This document shows, in pieces, positions 1-6,571 of a DNA stretch of 11,230 bases. The stretch lies in contig CANQRO010000047.1 in the NCBI GenBank assembly GCA_947626205.1, positions 1 through 11,230 on the forward strand, given 5' to 3'. The DNA comes from an uncultured Clostridia bacterium. GTDB taxonomy: Bacteria; Bacillota; Clostridia; TANB77; CAG-508. The first letter of the stretch is position 1; each line of letters starts with the position of its first letter. Under the pieces are notes generated by a model that was not told the DNA's origin, made no database searches, and saw only the letters and a list, made by a program, of their open reading frames with translations. Both the position numbers and the translations under genes were made by a program.

Positions 1-1239
1 TATTTCGCTTTTCTTTACCAATATTCCATTACTTGCACATAAGCCTTCACTTACAACAATTGCAAGTGGTGTTGCTAATCCTAAACTACAAGGACAAGCT
101 ACTACTAATATAGTAACAAATGATGTTATTGCAGTTTCAAAGCTTTGCCCAATTATTAAATAAACTAAAAACGTAATTATTGCAATAGCTATTACACTTG
201 GTACAAAATATCCTGATACTTTATCTGCTATTTTGCTAATTGGCGCTTTTGTATTACTTGCTTCTACAACTAATCTAACAATTTCAGATATTGTTGATTC
301 TTTTCCAATTTTTTCAGCCTTATATTCAATATACCCATCATAATTCATACTTCCTGCAATTACTTTATTCCCAATTTCTTTTGATACAGGTTTACTCTCT
401 CCTGTAATAAATGATTCGTCTAGATGTGCTTTTCCTGTTACTATTTCTCCATCTACTGCTATTTTTTCTCCTGCTCTGCTTACTACTATATCTCCTTTAT
501 GAATTTCATCTAGTGTAACTATTTTTTCTATTCCATCTTTTTTTACAACTGCAGTATTTGGTGTAATTTCTACTAATTTTTGTATTGCTTCTTTTGTTTT
601 ATCTTTGCTAATTCCATCAATATATCTACCAAGTTTTATAAAATATATTACTATTGCTGCAGACTCAAAATATAAATTCATAACTTGGGCGTGATTTCCT
701 TTAAATACAATATACATATTATAAAGACTATATAATAGGCTTGTTATTGCACCTATTCCTACTAATGTATCCATATTAGGAGTTCTATGAATTAAATTTT
801 TATATCCGTTTTTTAAAATATCAAATCCATAAATCATAAAGCAGATTGTTAATAAAAGTAAACTAATCATATAGTTTGTAGTATTAGTATGTGGGTCAAG
901 AAAAGGGATTGTTGGCAAATTTATCATATGTCCCATAGAAATATACATTAACACTATTGCTAATATTGTAAAAAGTATAAATTTGATTTTTTCCTTTTTA
1001 CTTTTTTCTTCTATTTTTATTTCTTTAAATTCCCCTAAACTTTTAAATCCAGCATTTTTTACAAATTGCTCTATCTTTTCTTGATTTAATATTTTTTCAT
1101 CATATTCAATAGTAGCATTTGCCATTACAAGATTAACACTTGCATTAAAAATTCCATTTTGCTTGTTTAAATATTTTTCAAGTCCATTAGAACAAGCACT
1201 ACAAGTCATTCCATCAATAGATAAAATTATTTTTTTCAT
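1..1239 (-). CDS. copA: Copper-translocating P1B-type ATPase CopA, N-terminal 413 residues (C-terminus beyond window)
   Basis: Membrane pump that exports Cu(I) from the cytoplasm using ATP. Seen in the translation: one N-terminal heavy-metal-associated (HMA) domain (residues about 1-68) with the metal-binding MTCSAC motif (Cys13, Cys16); hydrophobic helices at about 86-105, 122-138, 156-178 and 186-203; the actuator-domain TGES loop at 279-282; and the ion-channel CPC motif at 382-384 followed by SLGLATPLA, the signature of copper pumps. The reading frame is open to base 1, so the gene is cut by the window before the DKTGT phosphorylation site and the ATP-binding domain. The ATG at 1239 is preceded by AAGGAAG lying inside the last codons of copZ, three bases away, so the two genes are translationally close. 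Only one HMA domain is present; many CopA proteins have two, and the separate CopZ-like protein may substitute. Substrate Cu(I) is inferred from CPC and the CsoR context; silver is also possible. Confidence 0.95.
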   Translation of the reverse strand, partial: MKKIILSIDGMTCSACSNGLEKYLNKQNGIFNASVNLVMANATIEYDEKILNQEKIEQFVKNAGFKSLGEFKEIKIEEKSKKEKIKFILFTILAIVLMYISMGHMINLPTIPFLDPHTNTTNYMISLLLLTICFMIYGFDILKNGYKNLIHRTPNMDTLVGIGAITSLLYSLYNMYIVFKGNHAQVMNLYFESAAIVIYFIKLGRYIDGISKDKTKEAIQKLVEITPNTAVVKKDGIEKIVTLDEIHKGDIVVSRAGEKIAVDGEIVTGKAHLDESFITGESKPVSKEIGNKVIAGSMNYDGYIEYKAEKIGKESTISEIVRLVVEASNTKAPISKIADKVSGYFVPSVIAIAIITFLVYLIIGQSFETAITSFVTILVVACPCSLGLATPLAIVVSEGLCASNGILVKKSEI

Positions 1240-1242
1240 AAC

Positions 1243-1455
1243 TTAATCTTCCTTTACAACTTCAAAACCAATATCTTCAATTCTTTCTTTCATAACATCT
1301 ACTGATACTTCTTCTTTTGCAGTAACTGTTACTATTCCTTTTTCGTGGTCTGCTACAACGTTTTCAACACCTTCTATATTTTTTAGAGCATTTTGAACTC
1401 TGTTTTCACATCCTCCACATACCATTCCATTTACTTTAATAATTGTTTCTTTCAT
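1243..1455 (-). CDS. copZ: CopZ-like copper chaperone (single HMA domain)
   Basis: A 70-residue single-domain HMA protein that in known systems carries Cu(I) in the cytoplasm and hands it to CopA. The MVCGGC motif near residues 11-16 provides the two cysteine ligands, and the length and beta-alpha-beta-beta-alpha-beta pattern fit the family. The ATG at 1455 follows a good Shine-Dalgarno (AGGAAAGGAG, about 1463-1472). It is directly upstream of copA with a 3-bp gap, so the two are almost certainly co-transcribed. Upstream lies a 169-bp AT-rich gap after the acyl-CoA synthetase gene with no CsoR-type box, so copper control probably comes from the csoR promoter about 2.8 kb upstream. Metal specificity cannot be proved from sequence; mercury or silver binding is possible, but the linked csoR favours copper. 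Confidence 0.9.
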   Translation of the reverse strand: MKETIIKVNGMVCGGCENRVQNALKNIEGVENVVADHEKGIVTVTAKEEVSVDVMKERIEDIGFEVVKED

Positions 1456-1476
1456 AATAAATTCTCTCCTTTCCTT

Positions 1477-1503
1477 GCCTCTTATAATTTTGTTCCTTGA
1501 GGC
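1477..1503. promoter_or_regulatory. Inverted repeat GCCTC-N17-GAGGC upstream of copZ
   Basis: In the gap between the acyl-CoA synthetase stop and copZ, GCCTC (1477-1481) and GAGGC (1499-1503) form a perfect 5-bp inverted repeat about 22-48 bp before the copZ start. These are the only GC-rich bases in the gap. On the minus strand a TATAAG hexamer lies between the arms, but no -35 box is convincing. It could be an operator, a weak mRNA hairpin partly masking the ribosome binding site, or chance. It does not resemble the CsoR operator found before csoR. Confidence 0.25.
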
Positions 1504-1624
1504 GTAATTTAATTTTAAGTTTTATTGTTTATTAATTGTTACTTTTAAAAATTAATAACTTTTAATTATTTTTTATCTATTAATTTTTTTCTTCTTATCT
1601 TTTGTGGTTTACTGCTTTTTATTT

Positions 1625-3484
1625 TTAAGTTTTATTACTTAATTCTTTATATCTTTTTATTTTCATTGTAGAAGTTTTTTCAAACTCTCCTTCTTTAATT
1701 TCTAAGCTTTTTACAGCTTTATATGACGTTAGTTTTTTATTAACTTCTTTTACTTTTTTCCATACTACATCATAAATTTCTTCTTTTGTAAGTTTACCAT
1801 ATATTTCTTCTATTTTTTCATAGTCTGGAATTACTCTAGCAGTAATAATAAGTTCTTTTTCTTCTTTTTTACTTGTTTCTTCTGGTTTTTTACCATACAC
1901 CATTGATTCTTTTATTTCATCTTCCTTGTCTAATAACATTTCAATTTCTTCAGGATAAATATTCTTACCATTTTGTGTTACTATTACATTTTTACTTCTA
2001 CCAGTAATGAAAATATACCCTTCTTCATCAATATATCCAATATCACCAGAATTAAAATATCCGTCCTTATCTATTGCTTCTTCTGTTGCTGTTTCATCTT
2101 GGTAATATCCAATCATTAGTGTTGGTGTTTTTATTAAAATTTCTCCTTCACCATTTTCATTAGGATTCTTTATTTTAATATCTGCTTGCACAATTGCTTT
2201 TCCTACTGAGCCAATACATGGATTATATTCAGGTGTTAAAGCAGATATTGGAGCTGTTTCTGTTAAACCATACCCTTGTAAAAAGTTAATTCCTATATCT
2301 TCTAGCCATGTACCTACCTTTTTATCTATTGGTGCTGCAGCAGATACTATAATTCTTAAATTTCCACCTAAATTATCATAAATTTCTTTAAATACTTTTT
2401 TCTTAATATCTACTCCTGTTTTTTTCAAGGCATTAGTAACAGAAATCATAGTAGCAATTAATTTGTCTTTTTTACTCTTTACTATTTTTTCATTTATCTT
2501 TTTATATAAACTTTCAACAAGCAACGGCACTGTTAATATTCCTGTTGGTTTTGATTCTTGTATATTTGGAACAATATATTTTAGTCCTTCACATATTGCA
2601 ATAGATGCTCCTGTCGCTATTGGTAGTAAAAATCCAATGGTTGATTCATAACAATGGTGCAATGGTAATACAGAAAACAATCTATCTACTGGATATATTT
2701 TTACATAAGCAGATACTGCATTAATATTTTCTGCTAAATTTCTATTATTTAACATAACTCCTTTTGAATTAGATGTAGTACCAGATGTAAAGAATAGTAT
2801 TTTAAATTCTTCTGGATCAATTTCAATTTTTTCGAAATAATCACTTCCATTTTCAACTATTCTTTTTCCTTTTTCTATTAAATAGTTCAATCCAATTTCT
2901 TCATCTTTTAATTCTTCATAAGATTTCATTTGTATAAAATACTGTACACCTAAATTTTTTTCTTTTATCTTTTTTATAATACTTTCAAGTTTTCGTGAAT
3001 ATATAACAGCTGACGCATTTGAACGAACTATAACATTAGCTAATTCATTTACAGGCAATTCTTTATCCGTTGGAACAGCTATTCCTACTCCACATAGCAT
3101 TGCCATATATGATACATACCATTCATATTGCGTTTCTCCAATTATAATAACTCTTTTACCTTTAAGATTTAATACATCTATTAAGGCTGTTCCAAGTCCA
3201 ATTACATCTTTTCCAAAATCCCTATAAGTAATTTCTTTATATGGTTCTTTATGAGATGGTTTCTCTAATATACACGGATTGTTAGGATATTCTTCGATAG
3301 ATTTTAAAAAGAATTCTTTTACTGTTTTATAATGTGTCATATCTTCATATGGCGTATTTCTATGCTTTACATTTTTTCTTTCTAATTTTTCATAATCTAT
3401 ATCCTGTAAATCATCTAATATATTATTACCTAATTTCATTTTATTAAATTTTATTTTAGGTGTTTTAATATTTAAAAAGCTCAT
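1625..3484 (-). CDS. Long-chain fatty acyl-CoA synthetase (AMP-forming, ANL superfamily)
   Basis: A 619-residue cytoplasmic or membrane-associated enzyme that activates fatty acids with ATP and CoA by way of an acyl-adenylate. Visible ANL motifs: the P-loop FTSGTTSNSKGVM at about 232-244; QGYGLTET at 403-410; FNSGDIGYID at 477-486; the hinge region GRSKNVIVTQNGKNIYP at 495-511; and the C-terminal TSTMKIKR with the likely catalytic lysine at about 608. Length and the GKNIYPEEIE motif resemble the long-chain acyl-CoA synthetase branch (FadD/FAA1-like) more than acetyl-CoA synthetases; exact chain-length preference is unknown. The ATG at 3484 has AAGGAG seven bases upstream. It follows the thioesterase gene by 59 bp with no visible terminator and precedes copZ by 169 bp on the same strand, so it appears to belong to the csoR-promoter transcript. 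Acyl-ACP synthetase activity is an alternative. Confidence 0.9.
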   Translation of the reverse strand: MSFLNIKTPKIKFNKMKLGNNILDDLQDIDYEKLERKNVKHRNTPYEDMTHYKTVKEFFLKSIEEYPNNPCILEKPSHKEPYKEITYRDFGKDVIGLGTALIDVLNLKGKRVIIIGETQYEWYVSYMAMLCGVGIAVPTDKELPVNELANVIVRSNASAVIYSRKLESIIKKIKEKNLGVQYFIQMKSYEELKDEEIGLNYLIEKGKRIVENGSDYFEKIEIDPEEFKILFFTSGTTSNSKGVMLNNRNLAENINAVSAYVKIYPVDRLFSVLPLHHCYESTIGFLLPIATGASIAICEGLKYIVPNIQESKPTGILTVPLLVESLYKKINEKIVKSKKDKLIATMISVTNALKKTGVDIKKKVFKEIYDNLGGNLRIIVSAAAPIDKKVGTWLEDIGINFLQGYGLTETAPISALTPEYNPCIGSVGKAIVQADIKIKNPNENGEGEILIKTPTLMIGYYQDETATEEAIDKDGYFNSGDIGYIDEEGYIFITGRSKNVIVTQNGKNIYPEEIEMLLDKEDEIKESMVYGKKPEETSKKEEKELIITARVIPDYEKIEEIYGKLTKEEIYDVVWKKVKEVNKKLTSYKAVKSLEIKEGEFEKTSTMKIKRYKELSNKT

Positions 3485-3543
3485 TTTTTCTCCTTACTTT
3501 CACTGATAATATTCTTTAAAAATTTACTATACTAATTTTTTTA

Positions 3544-3951
3544 TTATAAATTTTGAAACTTAATATCAAACTCTGGTGCATGTTTTCTTAAACTTATAGG
3601 CTTTAAAGCTTTATTGGTAAAACAATGTCTAGTTTCTCCTGTAAGAAGTATTTTCCCCGTTTTTTTATCTTTCATTTCATATCCAACAGTCATTCTTACA
3701 CTTGTATATTCTTTCATAAATAGATTTATTATTATAGTGTCCCCAAATGTAGCATGATATTTATAATCGCAATTTACTCCCAAAACTGGAATAGTTATAT
3801 TATTTTCTTCTAAAGACTCAAAAGGCATTTCTGCATCCTTAAGCCAAGCACATCTAGCTTCTTCCATATATCTAATATAATTGGAATGATGTACAACCCC
3901 CATTTTATCTGTTTCATAATAATTAACCTTTCTTTCAAAAGTATATCCCAT
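3544..3951 (-). CDS. YbgC/FadM-type hotdog acyl-CoA thioesterase
   Basis: A 135-residue single-hotdog (4HBT family) protein predicted to hydrolyse acyl-CoA (or acyl-ACP) thioesters in the cytoplasm. The N-terminal signature YYETDKMGVVHHSNYIRYMEEAR (residues about 11-33) contains the expected catalytic Asp15 and the conserved GVVHHxxY turn and helix of YbgC-like enzymes. Length is typical of the family, which usually works as a tetramer. It begins 16 bp after the csoR stop with a GAAGGGAAG ribosome binding site, so it is the second gene of the copper operon. It is followed by an acyl-CoA synthetase that catalyses the opposite reaction, suggesting acyl-chain turnover or editing. The natural substrate cannot be assigned from sequence. 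Confidence 0.88.
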   Translation of the reverse strand: MGYTFERKVNYYETDKMGVVHHSNYIRYMEEARCAWLKDAEMPFESLEENNITIPVLGVNCDYKYHATFGDTIIINLFMKEYTSVRMTVGYEMKDKKTGKILLTGETRHCFTNKALKPISLRKHAPEFDIKFQNL

Positions 3952-3967
3952 AATATTCTTCCCTTCT

Positions 3968-4270
3968 TTACGCTTTATTAAATTTTTTAAATAATCCTAT
4001 TAACTCATCTATTATATCTGTACTTCCATGTTCTAATTCTTTTGCCACACAACTATATAAATGTTTCTCTAGCATATGATTTGATAAACTTTTAATAGAA
4101 TTCTCAATTGCAGATAGTTGAACTAAAATATCTTTACAATATGTATCTTCTGCAACCATTCTCTTAATCCCCTTTAACTGACCTTCTATTCTACTTATTC
4201 TATTATTTATTATCTTTTTTTCTTCATCAGTTCTATGAGTTTTTTTATTGCAACAATTTTCATCTTTCAT
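3968..4270 (-). CDS. csoR: Copper-sensing transcriptional repressor CsoR
   Basis: A 100-residue all-helical repressor of the CsoR/RcnR (DUF156) family. Known CsoR proteins bind their operator when copper-free and release it on binding Cu(I). The core RISRIEGQLKGIKRMV (about 24-39) is the family signature. The Cu(I) ligand triad Cys-His-Cys is present as Cys45, His70 and Cys74, with exactly the 25- and 29-residue offsets of Mycobacterium tuberculosis CsoR (Cys36, His61, Cys65). This favours copper over the nickel, formaldehyde or persulfide branches. An extra CC pair (Cys6, Cys7) in the N-terminal tail is not part of the known site. The ATG at 4270 has a strong AGGTGGTGA ribosome binding site (4275-4283). 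The gene is first in a minus-strand operon and lies directly downstream of a matching operator, implying autoregulation. Confidence 0.95.
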   Translation of the reverse strand: MKDENCCNKKTHRTDEEKKIINNRISRIEGQLKGIKRMVAEDTYCKDILVQLSAIENSIKSLSNHMLEKHLYSCVAKELEHGSTDIIDELIGLFKKFNKA

Positions 4271-4290
4271 ATTTTCACCACCTGACAGAC

Positions 4291-4320
4291 ATTATATACC
4301 CTATGGGGGTATTTTGTAAA
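4291..4320 (-). promoter_or_regulatory. Sigma-A-type promoter of the csoR operon
   Basis: Reading the minus strand, a -35 box TTTACA (4315-4320) and a perfect -10 box TATAAT (4291-4296) are separated by 18 bp, with the csoR ribosome binding site a few bases further downstream. The CsoR palindrome fills the spacer, the usual arrangement for steric repression. It is the only convincing promoter found for the five-gene minus-strand run ending in copA. Confidence 0.85.
4296..4312. promoter_or_regulatory. CsoR operator (ATACCC-N5-GGGTAT)
   Basis: The 17-bp sequence ATACCCTATGGGGGTAT has perfect 6-bp inverted arms (4296-4301 and 4307-4312) around a G-rich centre. It matches the known TACCC...GGGTA pattern of CsoR operators. 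It sits between the -35 and -10 boxes of the csoR promoter and stands out as a GC-rich island in AT-rich DNA. No second copy was found anywhere else in the window. Confidence 0.9.
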
Positions 4321-4356
4321 TATATAATATGTAAAATTTAAAAATTTTCCTATATC

Positions 4357-4393
4357 ATAAAAAAAGAAGTAATACACACAGTATTAACTTCTT
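4357..4393 (-). terminator. Rho-independent terminator of the DUF305 gene
   Basis: AAGAAGTAATAC (4364-4375) pairs with GTATTAACTTCTT (4381-4393), with one bulged base and a 5-nt loop. On the minus strand the hairpin is followed by seven T residues (4357-4363 read in reverse). It lies 180 bp past the DUF305 stop and just upstream of the csoR promoter, so it insulates the copper operon from that gene. Confidence 0.75.
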
Positions 4394-4574
4394 AAATTTT
4401 GCTTTATTTTATATGTTTCTAAGTACTGACTCTTAAAATTGTTCCATTTAGTTTATTTACTAAATCTTTATTTTATATTTTATTGTAAATAAAACATAGC
4501 AACAGTCAAAATAAAATCAAACTTTTCTACAAGAAAGCCTTAATTTATATACATTTTCTATTTACATACATTTT
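4394..4574. other. AT-rich non-coding spacer between DUF305 and its terminator
   Basis: This belongs to the 304-bp gene-free interval 4271-4574, whose csoR-proximal part holds the promoter, operator and terminator listed separately. The remaining stretch is very AT-rich. No credible small ORF with a ribosome binding site, tRNA or riboswitch-like fold was seen. Its only visible structure is a tandem 17-bp repeat at the DUF305 end. Confidence 0.5.
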
Positions 4575-4584
4575 CTATTTACAT
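4551..4584. repeat. Perfect 17-bp tandem duplication across the DUF305 stop codon
   Basis: ACATTTTCTATTTACAT occurs twice head to tail (4551-4567 and 4568-4584). The second copy contains the last codons and TAG stop of the DUF305 gene (stop at 4575-4577); the first is wholly downstream of the stop. The duplication therefore copies the 3' end of the gene without changing the protein. Confidence 0.85.
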
Positions 4585-5138
4585 ATATTTTGTTTTAACA
4601 TTTCTAATTCTTTTATTCCTTGTGATTGCTCTTTTATGATAGTATCTGCCACAATTTTTAGCCTTGGATCAACACAATATTTCAATAAATTTTCACACAT
4701 TTTAATTGCTCCTTCATGATGTGGTATCATTTCCCCTATAAAATCTAAATTTATATTACAAGTTCTTGGTGAATTTTTCATTTTATTAATCATATTATGT
4801 GTAATATTCATATATCTTGCTATATAGCAATCTACATCATTTTTAGAATTTTCACATTTCAAAGTTGTTCTATATATTTCCCTCATTTGTCCAATTCCTA
4901 CTGTTTGCATTCTTATAATATCATGTGCAATTTTGCATAATTCGCTATTTTGAGTATATTTTAATAAATTTTCACTCATATATATTGCTGCTTGGTGATG
5001 TGGTATCATACATTCTATAAAATATTTTGTAATATTATCCGTACTTCGTCTAGTTAACATTTTATAAGCCATTTCATTTAATATTTCATTAAATCTATAT
5101 ATATAATTTCTTGCATTTAAAAATTGTTTATATTCCAT
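4575..5138 (-). CDS. Tandem DUF305 protein, possible metal (copper) binding
   Basis: A 187-residue helical protein with two DUF305 units. The first has FIECMIPHHQAAIYMSENLL at about 40-59 and ends near QTVGIGQM (78-85); the second has FIGEMIPHHEGAIKMCENLL at about 133-152 and ends near QSQGIKELEML (171-181). The MIPHHxxAIxM core (from 44 and from 137) is the family hallmark. DUF305 is a ferritin-like four-helix fold that includes the cyanobacterial copper-binding protein CopM; the paired His and the Met residues are plausible ligands. Unlike many relatives there is no signal peptide, so it is probably cytoplasmic. The ATG at 5138 has AGGAAGGTG upstream. It lies next to csoR, which supports a copper role, but its upstream region has no CsoR-type box and it is separated by a terminator. 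Function is inferred, not proven. Confidence 0.82.
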   Translation of the reverse strand: MEYKQFLNARNYIYRFNEILNEMAYKMLTRRSTDNITKYFIECMIPHHQAAIYMSENLLKYTQNSELCKIAHDIIRMQTVGIGQMREIYRTTLKCENSKNDVDCYIARYMNITHNMINKMKNSPRTCNINLDFIGEMIPHHEGAIKMCENLLKYCVDPRLKIVADTIIKEQSQGIKELEMLKQNICK

Positions 5139-5253
5139 AAAAACACCTTCCTAATATATCTTATAAAATTTATAAAAATATGTTCCATATATTTTTCCAT
5201 AATCTGTATAAGTTTTTACATTTTGGAAATAATCTTACTAGGTGGTGATTATT

Positions 5254-5427
5254 ATGACAAGTAAGGAACTTTTATATGTTGAAGATGCTTTAGGACATGA
5301 GGATTTTATGAAAAAATGTGCTCAAAAAGCATCAACAGACTTAACAGATCCTACTCTTTCTTCTTACATGGGAGAATTAGTACAAAAGCACACAGAATTA
5401 TTTAACAAATTTTTAAATTTATTATAA
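5254..5427 (+). CDS. Small CotF-like spore coat protein, first of pair
   Basis: A 57-residue helical protein beginning MTSKELLYVEDALGHEDF. It resembles the small CotF-related proteins of clostridia, which are ferritin-like helical hairpins of the spore coat or mother cell. An upstream in-frame GTG at 5242 would add four residues, but it lies inside the AGGTGGTGA ribosome binding site (5240-5248); the ATG at 5254, five bases after that site, is the better start. A second CotF-like gene follows after 10 bp, so the two form an operon ending at the terminator near 5718-5770. Timing and location in the spore are inferred from family knowledge. Assignment of this short member rests partly on its neighbour. 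Confidence 0.72.
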   Translation: MTSKELLYVEDALGHEDFMKKCAQKASTDLTDPTLSSYMGELVQKHTELFNKFLNLL

Positions 5428-5437
5428 GGAGGAGCTT

Positions 5438-5683
5438 ATGGAAGATAAAGATTTAATGGAAAAAGAATTATTAATTATTAAAGGCGTTTGTGATTTGTAC
5501 CTTCATGGAAGTATAGAATCTACAACAGCTGAAGTACACTGTGCATTTAAAGATGCTTTAAATGAAAGTTTAAATATTCAAAATAAAATTTATAACTTAA
5601 TGGCAGAAAAAGGTTGGTACAAAACTCAAACTGTTGAACAAACAAAAATTGATACAGTAAAGCAAAAATTTGCATCTAAATAA
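5438..5683 (+). CDS. CotF-family spore coat protein, second of pair
   Basis: An 81-residue protein matching the coat F domain. A helical body is followed by the diagnostic NIQNKIYNLMAEKGWY stretch (about 47-62), then a polar tail with TVEQTKIDTVKQKF. The KGWY plus QxK...KQKF ending is characteristic of CotF-like proteins of spore formers. The ATG at 5438 has a near-ideal AGGAGG ribosome binding site, and the gene follows its partner by 10 bp. Each protein is shorter than the roughly 160-residue Bacillus CotF. The pair may work as two chains of one helical bundle, or each may dimerise. The product is probably made in the mother cell during sporulation; no clear sporulation promoter was identified upstream. 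Confidence 0.82.
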   Translation: MEDKDLMEKELLIIKGVCDLYLHGSIESTTAEVHCAFKDALNESLNIQNKIYNLMAEKGWYKTQTVEQTKIDTVKQKFASK

Positions 5684-5717
5684 ATATTAATATAGAATAC
5701 TTAATTTATTAAAAACG

Positions 5718-5770
5718 AAAAGTCATATGTTATATTTACCTAATTTAAGGTATTATAACATATGACTTTT
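5718..5770. terminator. Strong bidirectional terminator between cotF pair and rubrerythrin
   Basis: A perfect 17-bp stem (5718-5734 with 5754-5770; core AAAAGTCATATG / CATATGACTTTT) carries a 19-nt loop that contains a further small TACCT/AGGTA stem. The arms begin with A-runs and end with T-runs, so the hairpin can terminate both the plus-strand cotF pair (stop at 5683) and the convergent rubrerythrin gene (stop at 5820). Confidence 0.9.
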
Positions 5771-5819
5771 ATTTATTGATATTAAGTCTAACTAAAATTA
5801 AACATTTTTAAAGCTTAGT

Positions 5820-6359
5820 TTAATAATTTTCTGCTTTTATTTCAAAATATGCCCTTGGATGATTACATACTGGACATACTTCTGGAGCACTTTTACCAAT
5901 TACTATATGTCCACAGTTTCTACATTTCCAAATACGATCTCCATCTTTGCTAAATACTAGCTCATTTTCAACATTATCTAATAATTTTCTGTATCTTTCT
6001 TCATGTTCCTTTTCTATTTTTCCAACCTCTGTAAATAGATATGCAATATGATCAAAGCCTTCTTCTTTTGCTTCTTTAGCCATGCGATCATACATATCTG
6101 TCCATTCATAATTTTCACCATCAGCTGCGTCTTTTAAATTATCTACAGTTGAAGGCACTTCACCATTATGTAATAGTTTGAACCATATCTTTGCATGTTC
6201 TTTTTCATTATCTGCTGTTTCTAAAAATATAGCAGCTAATTGTTCATATCCTTCCTTTTTAGCTTTGCTAGCATAATATGTATACTTATTTCTTGCTTGA
6301 GATTCTCCAGCAAATGCTTCCATTAGATTTCTTTCTGTTTTTGTTCCTTTTAAATCCAT
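5820..6359 (-). CDS. rbr: Rubrerythrin (classical, C-terminal rubredoxin domain)
   Basis: A 179-residue cytoplasmic di-iron peroxidase that in anaerobes reduces hydrogen peroxide with electrons from NAD(P)H-linked rubredoxin partners. The N-terminal ferritin-like domain (about 1-135) shows EAFAGESQAR with Glu19, EKEH (Glu52, His55), Glu96/Glu99 and EKEHEERY (Glu116, His119), which line up with the di-iron ligands of Desulfovibrio rubrerythrin. The C-terminal rubredoxin-like domain has CRNCGH (Cys146, Cys149) and CPVCNHPRAYFE (Cys162, Cys165), binding one iron. All key residues are present and the length is normal. The ATG at 6359 follows AGGAGG, and a sigma-A-type promoter lies 60-90 bp upstream. 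The gene is monocistronic, ending at the shared bidirectional terminator. A PerR operator would be expected in some relatives; none was recognised. Confidence 0.96.
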   Translation of the reverse strand: MDLKGTKTERNLMEAFAGESQARNKYTYYASKAKKEGYEQLAAIFLETADNEKEHAKIWFKLLHNGEVPSTVDNLKDAADGENYEWTDMYDRMAKEAKEEGFDHIAYLFTEVGKIEKEHEERYRKLLDNVENELVFSKDGDRIWKCRNCGHIVIGKSAPEVCPVCNHPRAYFEIKAENY

Positions 6360-6418
6360 ATTTTTTACCTCCTATTTATTAAATCTTTTTTATATACTCA
6401 AATTTCTCATACATTTAT

Positions 6419-6447
6419 ATTTTATGCTATTTTTATAAAAAAATCAA
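6419..6447 (-). promoter_or_regulatory. Promoter of rubrerythrin gene
   Basis: On the minus strand, TTGATT (-35, 6442-6447) and TAAAAT (-10, 6419-6424) are separated by 17 bp, and a roughly 60-bp leader precedes the ATG. Each box deviates from the sigma-A consensus by one or two bases. The surrounding DNA is very AT-rich, so chance matches are possible. Confidence 0.6.
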
Positions 6448-6513
6448 TATGTTTTTTATGCTTTAAAATAAACTTTTAAATTATTCACGCATAATTTTTG
6501 TAAATTTCAATTA

Positions 6514-6552
6514 AAAAGACTAGCACTGCAAAAAAGCCAGTGCCAGTCTTTT
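6514..6552 (-). terminator. Terminator of the orphan gene 6572-6991
   Basis: AAAAGACTAGCACTG (6514-6528) pairs with CAGTGCCAGTCTTTT (6538-6552), with a single A-C mismatch and a 9-nt loop. On the minus strand the stem runs into a T-rich tail, 20 bp past the stop codon. The T-rich plus-strand side may allow bidirectional function. The GC-rich stem matches the higher GC of the adjacent gene. Confidence 0.85.
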
Positions 6553-6571
6553 ATTTTTCTCTCGCAATATT

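Noticed and set aside
1513..1636. 14-bp direct repeat TTTTAAGTTTTATT at 1513-1526 and 1623-1636 flanking the gap before copZ
   Set aside because: Very AT-rich sequence makes such repeats likely by chance; no insertion or target-site structure between them.
2463..2651. Plus-strand open frame of 62 codons
   Set aside because: Antisense to the well-supported acyl-CoA synthetase gene, with no ribosome binding site and no family resemblance.
5139..5241. Divergent promoters between the DUF305 gene and the cotF pair
   Set aside because: Several AT-rich hexamers are possible on both strands but none has a convincing -35/-10 pair or sporulation-type pattern.
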